From contig NZ_CP079105.1 of NCBI RefSeq assembly GCF_019285775.1, positions 3,790,603 to 3,854,602 of the forward strand: a stretch of 64,000 nucleotides of DNA, written 5' to 3'. Of the stretch, positions 47,753 to 57,073 are shown piece by piece. The notes under the pieces were generated by a model. The model was not told where the DNA came from. It searched no databases and saw only the letters and a list, made by a program, of their open reading frames with translations. Within the stretch, counting starts at the first letter, position 1. Every line of letters starts with the position of its first letter. This DNA comes from Skermania piniformis (lineage in GTDB: Bacteria; Actinomycetota; Actinomycetes; Mycobacteriales; Mycobacteriaceae). The translations under genes were made by a program, and so were the position numbers.

Positions 47753-49131
47753 GACAACACCTCGAGAATCTCGTCGGCGGTGCGCCGGCCGGAGCGGACG
47801 GCGCCTTCCATATAGCCGTTCCATTGCACCGCATATTCGGCCCCGGCCCAGTAGAGCCGGCCGATCGGGGCGCGGAGGACATCGCCGTAGCCGGTCCACA
47901 CCCCCGGCGCGAAATGTGCGCCGTAGCAGCCGCGGGTGAATTCCTCGGCACTCCAGTCCTGTTCGAGGTAGTCCGTCGGGCGGGCCGCTTGCGGCCCGAA
48001 ATACCGGGTGAAACAGTCGAGCACCGCTCGACGCCGTTCGGTCTCGGGCCACCGCTGCCAGCGCCGGGCGGCGCCACCCTCGACGAACCCGAGGAGAATG
48101 CCGACATCCGCAGCGGACCCGGCATCGGGTGTGCCGAGACCGGGCGGAGACACGTCGAAGGTCACCTTCACCGGCCCTCGATCCGAGATCGCCTGCCCGT
48201 TCCACCCGGCGGCGCGCCAGAACGGTTCGGGGTATGCCGCGAAGCACTTGACGACGGTTCCGGCCGGAACGCGTTGGGTGAGTTGGTCCCGCCAGGCGGG
48301 CAGGATCGGCTGGTAGTCGATGCGGCCGGCGAGGGTCGGCGGGACGGTCACGATCACCCGGGCGGCACCGAACTCCGCGCCGGCGCGCGTGGTGACGACG
48401 ACCCCCGCGTCGTCCTGGGCGATTCGGGCGACCGGCGAGTCGAGCCGAACGTCGAGTCCTTCGGCCAAGCGCTCGGCGATCAGGATCGAGCCGCCGACGA
48501 CCCGGTCCCGCTGAGCGCCCTCGTCCACCGAGATCAGGGTCTCCAGGTCGCCGTTGCTGGCGGTGTAGAACAGCGTGTGCAGCAAGGACATGTCGGCACC
48601 GTCGGCGGAATACACCGCTTCCGCCAGGACCCGGAAGTAGCTGCGCCCGATCCGGGTTTTCAGATTGCGCCGGACCCAGGATTCGTAGGTCTGACCGTCG
48701 AGATACTCGGCCTCGGGGTGCGCCCACGGCTGCGCCGGGTCGACACTGCGGGCGAGCCGGCCGAACCGGGCCAGGCCTTGCGCGAGATCGGCCAACGCGA
48801 TCGGGTTCAGCTTGGGCGTAGCGCCCTTGTGGCTCGCCAGCGGCACCCGCCTACCGCCGAGGTCGAGCAGCAACCTACCGGCGTCGTTCCAGGTGGGGAA
48901 GGTCTCCAGGCCCAACCGATCGACCAGCGCGTACATCTGGGTATGCCCTGCACCCAGCCAGGTGCCGCCGAGTTCGATCGGGGCGCCGGCCAGCTGCCCG
49001 CCCATGGTGCGTCCCCCGACCCGGTCGCGGGCCTCCAGGACGGTGACGGTCCGCCCGGCATCCCGGAGGGCCCGGGCCGCGCTGAGGCCGGACAACCCGG
49101 CGCCGACGATCACCACGTCTGTTTCGGCCAT
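47749..49131 (-). CDS. FAD-dependent amine oxidase (second of a pair)
   Basis: A 460-residue paralogue of the neighbouring enzyme: VVIVGAGLSGLSAARAL, RVGGRTMGG, GGTWLGAGHTQ, and C-terminal WAGAEYAVQWNGYMEGAV. Closest in pattern to putrescine/monoamine oxidases, by eye. AGGAG precedes the ATG. It is the first gene of the two-gene set, facing tetR across about 140 bases containing a palindrome. Confidence 0.9.
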   Translation of the reverse strand: MAETDVVIVGAGLSGLSAARALRDAGRTVTVLEARDRVGGRTMGGQLAGAPIELGGTWLGAGHTQMYALVDRLGLETFPTWNDAGRLLLDLGGRRVPLASHKGATPKLNPIALADLAQGLARFGRLARSVDPAQPWAHPEAEYLDGQTYESWVRRNLKTRIGRSYFRVLAEAVYSADGADMSLLHTLFYTASNGDLETLISVDEGAQRDRVVGGSILIAERLAEGLDVRLDSPVARIAQDDAGVVVTTRAGAEFGAARVIVTVPPTLAGRIDYQPILPAWRDQLTQRVPAGTVVKCFAAYPEPFWRAAGWNGQAISDRGPVKVTFDVSPPGLGTPDAGSAADVGILLGFVEGGAARRWQRWPETERRRAVLDCFTRYFGPQAARPTDYLEQDWSAEEFTRGCYGAHFAPGVWTGYGDVLRAPIGRLYWAGAEYAVQWNGYMEGAVRSGRRTADEILEVLS

Positions 49132-49170
49132 ACCGATACTCCTGACTCGGGCCACGTGCAGAACTCGAAC

Positions 49171-49190
49171 TAAGTCAGTCGATTGACTTA
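49171..49190. promoter_or_regulatory. Candidate TetR operator TAAGTCA-N6-TGACTTA
   Basis: A perfect seven-base inverted repeat with a six-base spacer in the divergent gap between the amine oxidase and tetR. A related half-site, AAGTCAGTC, recurs at about 49214-49222, and a weaker GGTC-ATTC-GACC palindrome is nearer tetR. Location and symmetry suit binding by the neighbouring TetR dimer to control both directions. Confidence 0.6.
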
Positions 49191-49272
49191 ATTCGAGGAT
49201 GAGGTTCCGATCGAAGTCAGTCAAGACGTATATGCGAGAATTTAGGTCATTCGACCGAATCGGGGGGCGAAC

Positions 49273-49869
49273 GTGGCCTATATCGAAGCCGCGTTGCGCC
49301 GGCCGCTGCTCATCGCGGCCGCGCGCAGCGCCTTCGCCCAGGAAGGGGTGGCCAACACCTCGCTCCGCGCGGTTGCCACCGAAGCCGGGGTGTCGCTGGG
49401 GACGTTGCAGCACGTCTTCCCGACCAAGGAGCTGCTCTTACGCGCGGTCATCGAAGATGTGGTCGACGAGATCGCCCGCGTCCTCGAATCGTCGGTCGAT
49501 CCCGAGCACGGCCTCGAGCACGCGATCCGGACGGCACTCACCACCTTCTGGCAGCAACTGGTCGAGACCCAGCGGGGACTGCAACTGATGCAATACGAGT
49601 TGACCGTCCATGCGCTGCGCGCCGCCGGGCAGGACGAGCTGGCCCGCTGGCAGTACGAACGCTACGCCGACACGATCGCCGGATGGTGCCAACGAGCCGC
49701 GCACGCCGCCGGCGAGACCTGCCGCATCCCGTTCGGCCGGCTCGCGCGCATCATCCTGGCCGGCATGGACGGCCTGATCCTGCAATACGTGTGCGACCCG
49801 AATCCCCAGCGTGCCCGGGAAGACCTCGACACCTTGATCGAGGCTTTCGTGGGCTCGACCCGCGACTGA
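49273..49869 (+). CDS. TetR-family repressor
   Basis: A 198-residue protein with the N-terminal helix-turn-helix (RSAFAQEGVANTSLRAVATE, then AGVSLGTLQHVFPTKELLLR) and a C-terminal TetR ligand domain. The GTG start follows a run of G residues that may serve as ribosome site. It is divergent from the two amine oxidases and may sense an amine or derived aldehyde (inference). It is convergent with the Imm5-like gene, four bases apart. Confidence 0.92.
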   Translation: MAYIEAALRRPLLIAAARSAFAQEGVANTSLRAVATEAGVSLGTLQHVFPTKELLLRAVIEDVVDEIARVLESSVDPEHGLEHAIRTALTTFWQQLVETQRGLQLMQYELTVHALRAAGQDELARWQYERYADTIAGWCQRAAHAAGETCRIPFGRLARIILAGMDGLILQYVCDPNPQRAREDLDTLIEAFVGSTRD

Positions 49870-49873
49870 CGAT

Positions 49874-50389
49874 TCAGTCGCCGTCGGCGAACACCGACCA
49901 GCAGATGCTGTTGCGCCGGATCTGCTCGTCGAGCACCAGCGCGCGGATCTGCGCGGGGAGCCGGTCGCGCTGCCAGTCGCGTTCGGCGCGGCCGGCGCCG
50001 GAATCGGCCGGGTAAGCGCTCCGCGCGGCCTTGATCGCATAGGCCGCCGCGCCCAGGTCGTGCTCGGCCACATGGCCGACGCAGGCGGCCTGCCCAGCCG
50101 CGTAGGCGGCGAACCGGGCCGCCCCGGTCAGCGGTCGAGCCGCACCCATCGCACGCCCACCCACGGCCCGCGCCCGCATCATCGCCAGTTCACCGCGCGC
50201 CCAAGCCCGCGCCGCCGCAATCGCATCGCGGGGACGGGAGTCGTCGGGGCGTTCTCGCTCGACGTGGTGTAGCACGTGCTCAGCGCACTCGGCGGCCCAC
50301 AGTGCGAGGAGACGGTGATCGGTCTCGGTCAGCAGGCCGCCGCGCCGGATCGTCACCATCCGCGGATCGCGAACTCTGGGCAGAATCAT
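49874..50389 (-). CDS. Imm5-like (putative immunity) protein
   Basis: A 171-residue helical Ala/Arg-rich protein. The pattern LLALWAAECAEHVL, DDSRPRDAIAAARAWARGE, and AAGQAACVGHVAEHDLGAA resembles immunity proteins of the Imm5 type, associated with polymorphic toxins. No toxin gene is visible nearby, so it could be an orphan or have another role. Starts at 50389 (ATG) or 50359 (ATG, giving MVTIRRGG) are both open. Confidence 0.6.
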   Translation of the reverse strand: MILPRVRDPRMVTIRRGGLLTETDHRLLALWAAECAEHVLHHVERERPDDSRPRDAIAAARAWARGELAMMRARAVGGRAMGAARPLTGAARFAAYAAGQAACVGHVAEHDLGAAAYAIKAARSAYPADSGAGRAERDWQRDRLPAQIRALVLDEQIRRNSICWSVFADGD

Positions 50390-50404
50390 CGACGGCGGGC
50401 AGCA

Positions 50405-51088
50405 TCATCGCTGCGGCTGGGTGAGCAGATACTGGGCGCCGGCATAACTGGCCAGGATCGCGGCCTCCGCGGCCCGCCGGGTACCCGGACTGCGCAGGAA
50501 TTGCCGACGCGCCACGATCATCCCGTCGGACAGCGTGAACAGCAGCGCGCCGAACGCGTACCGGCTGCGCGGGTCGGTGTCCGGAACGACCAGCCCGCGC
50601 ACTACCCGCGACCCGGGCGCGAGCGCCGGGTCGGACGCGAGCGTGGTAGCCGTACCGAGGGTGAGCCCGTACCCGGACAACGGCCGGGCCAGCCCGGGCG
50701 CCTGCACCCGCAACAATGCGGCAACGCCGGCCCACGCCACCCCACGGGGAACCGCGGCGGGGGCGGTCGGCCGCGCGCCGCGGCGCCGAAAAACGGCAGC
50801 GTAGCCGGCCTGCATCACCGCGAACGCGGCCGCGCCCCGGGCCAGCCGGCGATCGTCGTCCGGCTCGAGCAACAACACGTCACCGACGGTCGCGGCGGCC
50901 AACGAACCGATCAACAACCCGGCCTCGGTCGGACCATGCCGTTCGCGGTCTCGCCAGACCCGCGCGGCCAGGGCCGGCGCGAGCAGCGGCTTCGCCACCC
51001 GTTGCCAGCCGAGGCGTTCGGTGGCGGCACCGGCCACGGTCAGCGCCGTCGCGGCGGCGAAAACCCGCTCCGGCCAACGCACGATCAT
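50405..51088 (-). CDS. YhhN-family membrane protein (lysoplasmalogenase-like)
   Basis: A 227-residue polytopic membrane protein of the YhhN family (related to eukaryotic TMEM86 lysoplasmalogenase). The conserved acidic residues are seen in SLAAATVGDVLLL and GALLFTLSDGMIVA, both on hydrophobic helices. The ATG at 51088 gives the usual N-terminus; one more upstream start is in frame. Substrate unproven. Confidence 0.85.
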   Translation of the reverse strand: MIVRWPERVFAAATALTVAGAATERLGWQRVAKPLLAPALAARVWRDRERHGPTEAGLLIGSLAAATVGDVLLLEPDDDRRLARGAAAFAVMQAGYAAVFRRRGARPTAPAAVPRGVAWAGVAALLRVQAPGLARPLSGYGLTLGTATTLASDPALAPGSRVVRGLVVPDTDPRSRYAFGALLFTLSDGMIVARRQFLRSPGTRRAAEAAILASYAGAQYLLTQPQR

Positions 51089-51126
51089 CGCTCCGGGATG
51101 GTCCGGCACACCACCGTCACCTCGAT

Positions 51127-51660
51127 TCAGGCGAGACCCAGGTCGGCCAGGCCGAGCAAGGAACGATAAGCCAGGCCTTCGGCCTCGAGCACCTGATCGG
51201 CGCCGGTCGCCCGATCGACCACGGTAGCCACCCCGACCACCGTCGCGCCCGCCTCGCGCAGCGCGGCGACGGCGGTCAGCGGCGAGTTGCCGGTGGTGGT
51301 GGTGTCCTCCACCACCAGCACCCGCTTACCCGTGACGTCCGGGCCTTCGATCCGGCGTTGCATGCCGTGCGCCTTGGCCGCCTTGCGCACCACGAACGCG
51401 TCGATCGGCCGGCCGGGGGCATGCATGATCGCCGCAGCGACCGGATCGGCACCCATCGTCAACCCACCGGTGGCCGCGAAATCCCAATCGGCGACCAGGT
51501 CCCGCAGCAATCGCCCGATCAGCGGGCCGGCCCGGTGATGCAGGGTGGCACGACGCAGGTCGACGTAGTAGTCGGCTTCCCGGCCGGACGACAGCGTCAC
51601 CGTGCCGTGTACCACGGCGAGCTCCCGGACCAGCCCGGCCAGCTCCTGACGATCGTCCAC
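51127..51660 (-). CDS. pyrE: Orotate phosphoribosyltransferase
   Basis: Pyrimidine synthesis: orotate plus PRPP to OMP. The 177 residues carry the PRPP motif VLVVEDTTTTGNS and YYVDLRRATLHH. GTG start, four bases after the stop of the SDR gene, so the two are probably coupled. Corresponds to Rv0382c. Confidence 0.96.
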   Translation of the reverse strand: MDDRQELAGLVRELAVVHGTVTLSSGREADYYVDLRRATLHHRAGPLIGRLLRDLVADWDFAATGGLTMGADPVAAAIMHAPGRPIDAFVVRKAAKAHGMQRRIEGPDVTGKRVLVVEDTTTTGNSPLTAVAALREAGATVVGVATVVDRATGADQVLEAEGLAYRSLLGLADLGLA

Positions 51661-51664
51661 CCGA

Positions 51665-52477
51665 TCAGGTCCTTCCGCGGGAAGCGAACATGCTCCGATT
51701 CAACCGGCTGACCACGCTACGCGGAATCACCCGGCCGGCCGTGGTCAGCACCTTGTACTGCAGGCCGGGCACGCTGATCACCTTCCCGTTCGCCAGGTCG
51801 GCCTGCGATTCGGCCACCACCTGATCGACGGTCAACCACATCGGCGCCGGCAGCCGGCTCATGTCGATCCCGGCCCGCTCGTGGAATTCGGTACGGACGA
51901 AGCCGGGGCACAGCGCCTGGATCCGCACCCCGGTGCCGGCCAGACTGTTCGCCAACCCCTCGGTGAACGCGATGACGTAGGCCTTGGACGCCGAGTAGGT
52001 GGAACCGCGGCCGCCGAGCAAGCCGGCCACACTGGCCACGTTGACGATGCTGCCCGCTGCCGCACCCACCATCGGTGGCAACGCGGCCCGGGTCAGCTGC
52101 ATCACCGCGGTGACGTTCACATCCAGCTGGGTCTGCAACGTCGCCGGATCCAACTCCCAGAACTCGCCGGTGATCCCGATCCCGGCGTTGTTCACCAGGA
52201 ACTGCACGCCGCGAGCAAGCCGTTCGGATACGGCGTCGCGCCCGGCCGCGGTGGCCAGGTCCGCCGGCAGGATCTCGGCGCGCGCGGCATACCGGCGACC
52301 CAGATCCGCAGCCAGGTCGACCAGTCGCTGTTCGTCCCGCGCAACCAGCACCAGGTCGTACCCGAGCGACGCGAGCCGGTGCGCGAAGCCGGCGCCGATA
52401 CCGGCGGTCGGGCCGGTGACCAACGCCACCGGCGGAATCTGCGGCGGGTTCGCCGGGCTGGCATCGGTGGAGATCAT
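51665..52477 (-). CDS. Short-chain dehydrogenase (DltE-like SDR)
   Basis: SDR of 270 residues: TGPTAGIGAGFA cofactor motif, NNAGIGITGEF, Ser in IVNVASVAGLLG and Tyr/Lys in YSASKAYVIAF. The C-terminal half resembles SDRs annotated as short-chain dehydrogenases of cell-wall/fatty acid metabolism. The ATG overlaps the upstream gene stop (ATGA). Substrate unknown. Confidence 0.9.
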   Translation of the reverse strand: MISTDASPANPPQIPPVALVTGPTAGIGAGFAHRLASLGYDLVLVARDEQRLVDLAADLGRRYAARAEILPADLATAAGRDAVSERLARGVQFLVNNAGIGITGEFWELDPATLQTQLDVNVTAVMQLTRAALPPMVGAAAGSIVNVASVAGLLGGRGSTYSASKAYVIAFTEGLANSLAGTGVRIQALCPGFVRTEFHERAGIDMSRLPAPMWLTVDQVVAESQADLANGKVISVPGLQYKVLTTAGRVIPRSVVSRLNRSMFASRGRT

Positions 52478-53292
52478 GCGTGCGGCGCCGGACCCTGGTA
52501 CGGCCGGAAAACCGGACCGGCGGCGGGGGCCGGCCGTGGGCGAATCGCGCGGACCGGCGGGGCGGCGCTCGGCGGCGGCGGCGGGAGCACCCGCGCCACC
52601 GCGGGGGCGACCCACGCGGTCGAACCCGCGGTCGGCTGCGGCCGGCCCAGGTCGTGGTGCGGCTCGGCGAGCCGATCCGGCTCCACCGCTGGGGGCAGCA
52701 CATGCAGGATCGCGGACAGTCGGCTGACCGCTTCGATCGCCTCGTCCCAGTCTCGCGGCTTGGTGGACAACGGCAGCGAACCGAGCGTCCAGCGCCCTTC
52801 GCTCCACAACAGCTGCAACGACGACGGTAGCCCGGCCGTCAGCGTCGCCATCCGCGAGTCGCACACCCGCCGGGCGATCTCCAGGTCGGTGGCGAACATC
52901 ACCCGGTCGCTCATCGCGCCGAGCAACTTCAGATCGGCATCCTTCGGCGGCGGCGCCGACTTCGGCCGGAGATCGATATCGACGTCGGAGGCGACGTCCC
53001 GCTCGACCGCGACGAAGGTACCGGTGTCCTCCAGATCGAACAGGACGAACCGATCACCCCGCCGAACCCCGGTCACGATGTCGACGGCAGTCAGATAGTC
53101 CTGCCCGGCCAGCGCGGCGCGCCGCCAGTTCGCCACCAGCTCCGGATCGGATTCGCGGAAGCCGAAGTCCTGGGTCATCGCCCAGATCTGCCGGATCCGG
53201 CCGGACCGCTGGCGTTGGATGCGGTCGATGTAGAGCAGCACCCCGGCGCCGCCCGACGCGATCAACGCAAGACCGAACCACACTGCAGTCAT
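52474..53292 (-). CDS. Membrane-anchored conserved protein (Rv0383c-like)
   Basis: One N-terminal membrane helix (AVWFGLALIASGGAGVLLYI) followed by a cytoplasmic domain with WAMTQDFGFRESDPELV and GDRFVLFDLEDTGTFVA, and a Pro-rich C-terminal end. 272 residues from the ATG at 53292. It resembles Rv0383c, next to clpB in M. tuberculosis. Function unknown. Confidence 0.78.
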   Translation of the reverse strand: MTAVWFGLALIASGGAGVLLYIDRIQRQRSGRIRQIWAMTQDFGFRESDPELVANWRRAALAGQDYLTAVDIVTGVRRGDRFVLFDLEDTGTFVAVERDVASDVDIDLRPKSAPPPKDADLKLLGAMSDRVMFATDLEIARRVCDSRMATLTAGLPSSLQLLWSEGRWTLGSLPLSTKPRDWDEAIEAVSRLSAILHVLPPAVEPDRLAEPHHDLGRPQPTAGSTAWVAPAVARVLPPPPPSAAPPVRAIRPRPAPAAGPVFRPYQGPAPHA

Positions 53293-53365
53293 TGCGACCA
53301 CGCTGCGGTCATCGTGCCCTCCGCTCGGTCGGGCCGGGGCGTGGCGTACACCCTGGGCGGGTTCA

Positions 53366-54265
53366 TCAGTTACCGAAGCCCTGCGGCAGCCCCGTCGACA
53401 CGATCGTGCTGGCCAGAATCGAGCCGTCGGCCTGCTTCTTGCCCTGCACGACGACCACGTCGCCGGACTTCAGATCGCTCACCTTCGACCCACTCAGCGA
53501 GACCACCGTGGTCGAGCCGTCGGTGTGCACGGTGGTGTCGGTGCCACCGAGACCCTGCACGGTGAGTGTGGCACCATCATTCGCCGTGATCGAGCCGGCG
53601 GCCATGCCGCCGATCGTTTCGTCCAGATTCGGCAGCTCCGACGGCAACTGCATACCCGACGGTAGCTGGAGGTCCGAGGGCAACTGCAGATCCGACGGGA
53701 ACGGCACCGGGGGCACCGCCGTGCCGGATCGGGGAGAACTCGGCAGCGCCCGGGTGGTGGTCGCCGCCGACGACGCGGTGTCGCTGCTGTCGCTGCCGCT
53801 GCGAAATGCCAGCAGCCCGATTGCGAACGCGGCCAGCACCAGCAGCGCTACCCCGATGACGATCAGCGGAACCCGGCTGTTCGGTTTCTGCCCGCCGTCG
53901 GGCTCCGGCCCCGCCGGCGCGCCGCCCTGGGCCGGATAGCCGGGCCCGTCCGGGTAGCGACCCGGCCCCTGCGCCGGATACCCCTGCCCCGGATAGGTGG
54001 GGCCCGGATACGTGGGTAGCACCTGAGTGGGATTCGGACCGGACGACTGTGGCTGCGGCTGGTAGGGGGGCTGGTTGGGGTCGTAGTTCTGATAGGTCGG
54101 AAACGCCTGGGTGGGATAACCCAGGTTTTCCGTGGCGGCGTTCGGCGCGCCGTAGGCCTGGCGCGGATCAGCCGTGTGATACTGCCCGTCGCCGGAGTCA
54201 CCCTGCCCGAACTGCTCGGTCGGCTGCGCTGGCTGCCTCGACCAGGGGTCGTTCGGGTGCGTCAT
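53366..54265 (-). CDS. Single-pass membrane protein with DUF5666-type domain
   Basis: A disordered Pro/Gln/Tyr-rich N-terminus (about 1-130; repeats of YPGQG and YPAQG), one membrane helix (VPLIVIGVALLVLAAFAIGLLAF), a PSDLQL repeat segment, and an extracytoplasmic DUF5666-like beta domain (ITANDGATLTVQGLGG, then KVSDLKSGDVVVVQGK). 299 residues. Probably a surface binding protein; function unknown. Confidence 0.75.
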   Translation of the reverse strand: MTHPNDPWSRQPAQPTEQFGQGDSGDGQYHTADPRQAYGAPNAATENLGYPTQAFPTYQNYDPNQPPYQPQPQSSGPNPTQVLPTYPGPTYPGQGYPAQGPGRYPDGPGYPAQGGAPAGPEPDGGQKPNSRVPLIVIGVALLVLAAFAIGLLAFRSGSDSSDTASSAATTTRALPSSPRSGTAVPPVPFPSDLQLPSDLQLPSGMQLPSELPNLDETIGGMAAGSITANDGATLTVQGLGGTDTTVHTDGSTTVVSLSGSKVSDLKSGDVVVVQGKKQADGSILASTIVSTGLPQGFGN

Positions 54266-54370
54266 GGGCTCCAGGGTAGGCGGTGCCGGGTTCGCCGGAG
54301 TTGATTACCTCCGCCTCGGGCACGCCAGCATCAGGTAAAACCGGCGGCGACCCGCCCGGAACCCCCGGAA

Positions 54371-54406
54371 ACCCGGCCATGACGAGCCACCCTCGCCCGG
54401 CCGGGT
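54371..54406 (-). terminator. Probable clpB terminator
   Basis: An inverted repeat ACCCGGCC (54371-54378) and GGCCGGGT (54399-54406) lies just after the clpB stop, followed on the minus strand by a short TTTCC. The 20-base loop is long, so confidence is moderate. Confidence 0.4.
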
Positions 54407-54414
54407 CCGGTCAC

Positions 54415-56967
54415 TCAGGCGGGTTTGCCGACGGTGAGCTGCCCGCCGTCGGGCGTCACCCCGACCGCGACGGTGTCGCCGTCGCCGATCGTGCCGGCCA
54501 ACAACTCCTTGGCCAATCGGTCGCCGATCGCCTGTTGGATCAGCCGACGCAGCGGCCGCGCACCGTAGAGCGGGTCGTAGCCACGCACCGCCAGCCAGAA
54601 CCGGGCCCCGTCGGTCACCTCGAGGTTGAGCCGACGCTGCGCCAGCCGCTTCTGCAGCTGGGCCAGCTGGATATCGACCACATGCTCGATCTGCTCCTCG
54701 GTGAGCGCATGGAAGACCAGGATGTCGTCGAGTCGGTTCAGGAACTCCGGCTTGAACGCCGCGCGGACCGCCGCCATCACCTGCTCGGTGTCCCCGCCCG
54801 CCCCGAGATTGGAGGTGAGGATCAGGATGGTGTTGCGGAAGTCGACCGTGCGACCCTGTCCGTCGGTGAGCCGGCCGTCGTCGAGCACCTGCAGCAGGAT
54901 GTCGAACGCGTCCGGGTGCGCCTTCTCGATCTCGTCGAACAACACCACCGTGTAGGGCCGGCGGCGCACCGCCTCGGTCAACTGACCGCCCTGGTCGTAG
55001 CCGACGTATCCGGGCGGGGCACCGACCAGCCGGGCCACCGCGTGCTTCTCCGAATACTCGCTCATGTCGATTCGGACCATCGCCCGCTCGTCGTCGAACA
55101 AGAACTCGGCCAAGGCCTTTGCCAGCTCGGTCTTACCGACGCCGGTCGGGCCGAGGAACATGAACGAGCCGGTCGGCCGGTTCGGGTCGGCCACCCCGGC
55201 CCGGGTGCGCCGCACCGCGTCGGCGACGGCCTGCACGGCTTCGCTCTGCCCGATCACCCGCAGGCCGAGCTCCTCCTCCATCCGGAGCAGCTTGGCCGTC
55301 TCGCCTTCCATCATCCGGCCGGCCGGAATCCCGGTCCAGGCCGACACCACATCCGCGACGTCGTCCGGGCCGACCTCCTCCTTGAGCATGACGTCGTCGG
55401 CCGGGGTGGCCTCGGTCTGGGCGGCGAGTTCCTTCTCCAACGCGGGAATCCGGCCGTACCGCAGCTCGGCGGCCTTGCCCAGATCACCGTCGCGCTCGGC
55501 CCGGTCGGCCTCGCCACGCAGCGTCTCCAGCTGCTCCTTGACATCACGGACCGCGTCGATCGCGTTCTTCTCGTTCTGCCAGCGGGTGTTGAGCTGGTTG
55601 AGCTTCTCCTTGTCGTCGGCGAGTTCGGCGCGCAGTTTCTCCAGCCGCTGCTTGGAGGCGTCGTCGGTCTCCTTGGCCAGCGCCACCTCTTCGACCTCGA
55701 GCCGGCGCACCGCCCGCTCGACCTCGTCGATCTCCACCGGGCGCGAGTCGATCTCCATCCGTAGCCGCGACGCCGCCTCGTCCACCAGGTCGATCGCCTT
55801 GTCCGGCAGGAACCGGGAGGTGATGTAGCGGTCGGACAACACCGCCGCCGACACCAGGGCGCTGTCGGTGATCCGCACGCCGTGGTGCACCTCGTAGCGC
55901 TCCTTGAGCCCGCGCAGGATCGCGATGGTGTCCTCGACCGACGGCTCGCCGACCACGACCTGCTGGAACCGCCGCTCCAAGGCCGCGTCCTTCTCGATGT
56001 AGCTGCGGTACTCGTCCAGCGTCGTCGCGCCGACCAGGCGCAGTTCCCCGCGGGCCAGCATCGGCTTGATCATGTTGCCGGCGTCCATCGCCGACTCGCC
56101 GGTGGCGCCCGCCCCGACGATGGTGTGCAGCTCGTCGATGAACGTGATCACCTGCCCGGCACTGTTCTTGATGTCGTCGAGCACCGCCTTGAGCCGCTCC
56201 TCGAACTCACCGCGGTACTTGGCACCGGCCACCATCGAGCCCAGGTCGAGCGAGACCACCGTCTTGTCCCGCAACGACTCCGGCACGTCGCCCTCGACGA
56301 TCCGTTGCGCCAGACCCTCCACGATCGCGGTCTTGCCCACGCCCGGCTCGCCGATCAGCACCGGGTTGTTCTTGGTCCGTCGGCTCAGTACCTGCACCAC
56401 CCGGCGGATCTCGGTGTCGCGGCCGATCACCGGGTCGAGCTTGCCGCTGCGCGCTGCTTCGGTCAGGTCGGTGGAGTACTTCTCCAGCGCTTGATACGTG
56501 CTCTCCGGATCCGGGCTGGTCACCCGAGCGCTCCCGCGCACGGCGGTGAACGCCTCGCGCAACGCCTGCGGGGTCGCCCCGGCACCGGAGAGGATCTTCG
56601 CCGCGTCGGAATCGCCATCCGCGATGCCGACCAGCAGGTGTTCGGTGGAGACGTACTCGTCGTCCATCTCGGTGGCCAGCCGCTGCGCTGCGGTCAACGC
56701 CGCCAACGACTCTCGGCTCAGCGACGGCTGTGTGTTCGAGCCGGTGGCCCGGGGCAGCCGGTCGATCAGCCGCTGCGCCTCGTTACGGACGACGCTCGGG
56801 TCGACACCGACGGCCTTGAGCAGCGGCGCGGCGATACCGTCGGTCTGATCCAACAGGGCGACGAGCAGGTGCGCCGGGCGGATGTCGGGGTTTCCGGCGG
56901 CGGACGCCGCCTGCAGCGCTGCGGTGAGCGCTGCCTGGGTCTTGGTCGTGGGATTGAACGAGTCCAC
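54415..56967 (-). CDS. clpB: ClpB, protein disaggregase (Hsp100)
   Basis: Works with DnaK to rescue proteins from aggregates after heat or oxidative stress. The 850 residues have an N-terminal Clp domain, AAA1 with Walker [14 protein letters not shown] near 200, a middle coiled coil (about 400-520, [15 protein letters not shown] region) and AAA2 with [13 protein letters not shown] near 600. GTG start with AAAGGTGATCC upstream. A HAIR operator for HspR lies about 85 bases upstream. Confidence 0.98.
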   Translation of the reverse strand: MDSFNPTTKTQAALTAALQAASAAGNPDIRPAHLLVALLDQTDGIAAPLLKAVGVDPSVVRNEAQRLIDRLPRATGSNTQPSLSRESLAALTAAQRLATEMDDEYVSTEHLLVGIADGDSDAAKILSGAGATPQALREAFTAVRGSARVTSPDPESTYQALEKYSTDLTEAARSGKLDPVIGRDTEIRRVVQVLSRRTKNNPVLIGEPGVGKTAIVEGLAQRIVEGDVPESLRDKTVVSLDLGSMVAGAKYRGEFEERLKAVLDDIKNSAGQVITFIDELHTIVGAGATGESAMDAGNMIKPMLARGELRLVGATTLDEYRSYIEKDAALERRFQQVVVGEPSVEDTIAILRGLKERYEVHHGVRITDSALVSAAVLSDRYITSRFLPDKAIDLVDEAASRLRMEIDSRPVEIDEVERAVRRLEVEEVALAKETDDASKQRLEKLRAELADDKEKLNQLNTRWQNEKNAIDAVRDVKEQLETLRGEADRAERDGDLGKAAELRYGRIPALEKELAAQTEATPADDVMLKEEVGPDDVADVVSAWTGIPAGRMMEGETAKLLRMEEELGLRVIGQSEAVQAVADAVRRTRAGVADPNRPTGSFMFLGPTGVGKTELAKALAEFLFDDERAMVRIDMSEYSEKHAVARLVGAPPGYVGYDQGGQLTEAVRRRPYTVVLFDEIEKAHPDAFDILLQVLDDGRLTDGQGRTVDFRNTILILTSNLGAGGDTEQVMAAVRAAFKPEFLNRLDDILVFHALTEEQIEHVVDIQLAQLQKRLAQRRLNLEVTDGARFWLAVRGYDPLYGARPLRRLIQQAIGDRLAKELLAGTIGDGDTVAVGVTPDGGQLTVGKPA

Positions 56968-57052
56968 GGATCACCTTTCGGGTAGGTCGAGAAATATTCG
57001 GCCCGGCACGGCGACGCGCCGGCGGGCCCTTTCCGGATGCAACGCGCAATAA

Positions 57053-57073
57053 GTTGAGTCTGTTCCGCTCAAC
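57053..57073. promoter_or_regulatory. HAIR element (HspR operator) upstream of clpB
   Basis: GTTGAGT-N7-GCTCAAC against the consensus CTTGAGT-N7-ACTCAAG: the spacing is exact and 11 of 14 arm positions match. On the minus strand it overlaps a weak promoter-like TATTGC, and the distance to the clpB GTG (about 85 bases) suits repression by HspR, as at mycobacterial clpB and dnaK. HspR itself is not in the window. Confidence 0.75.
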
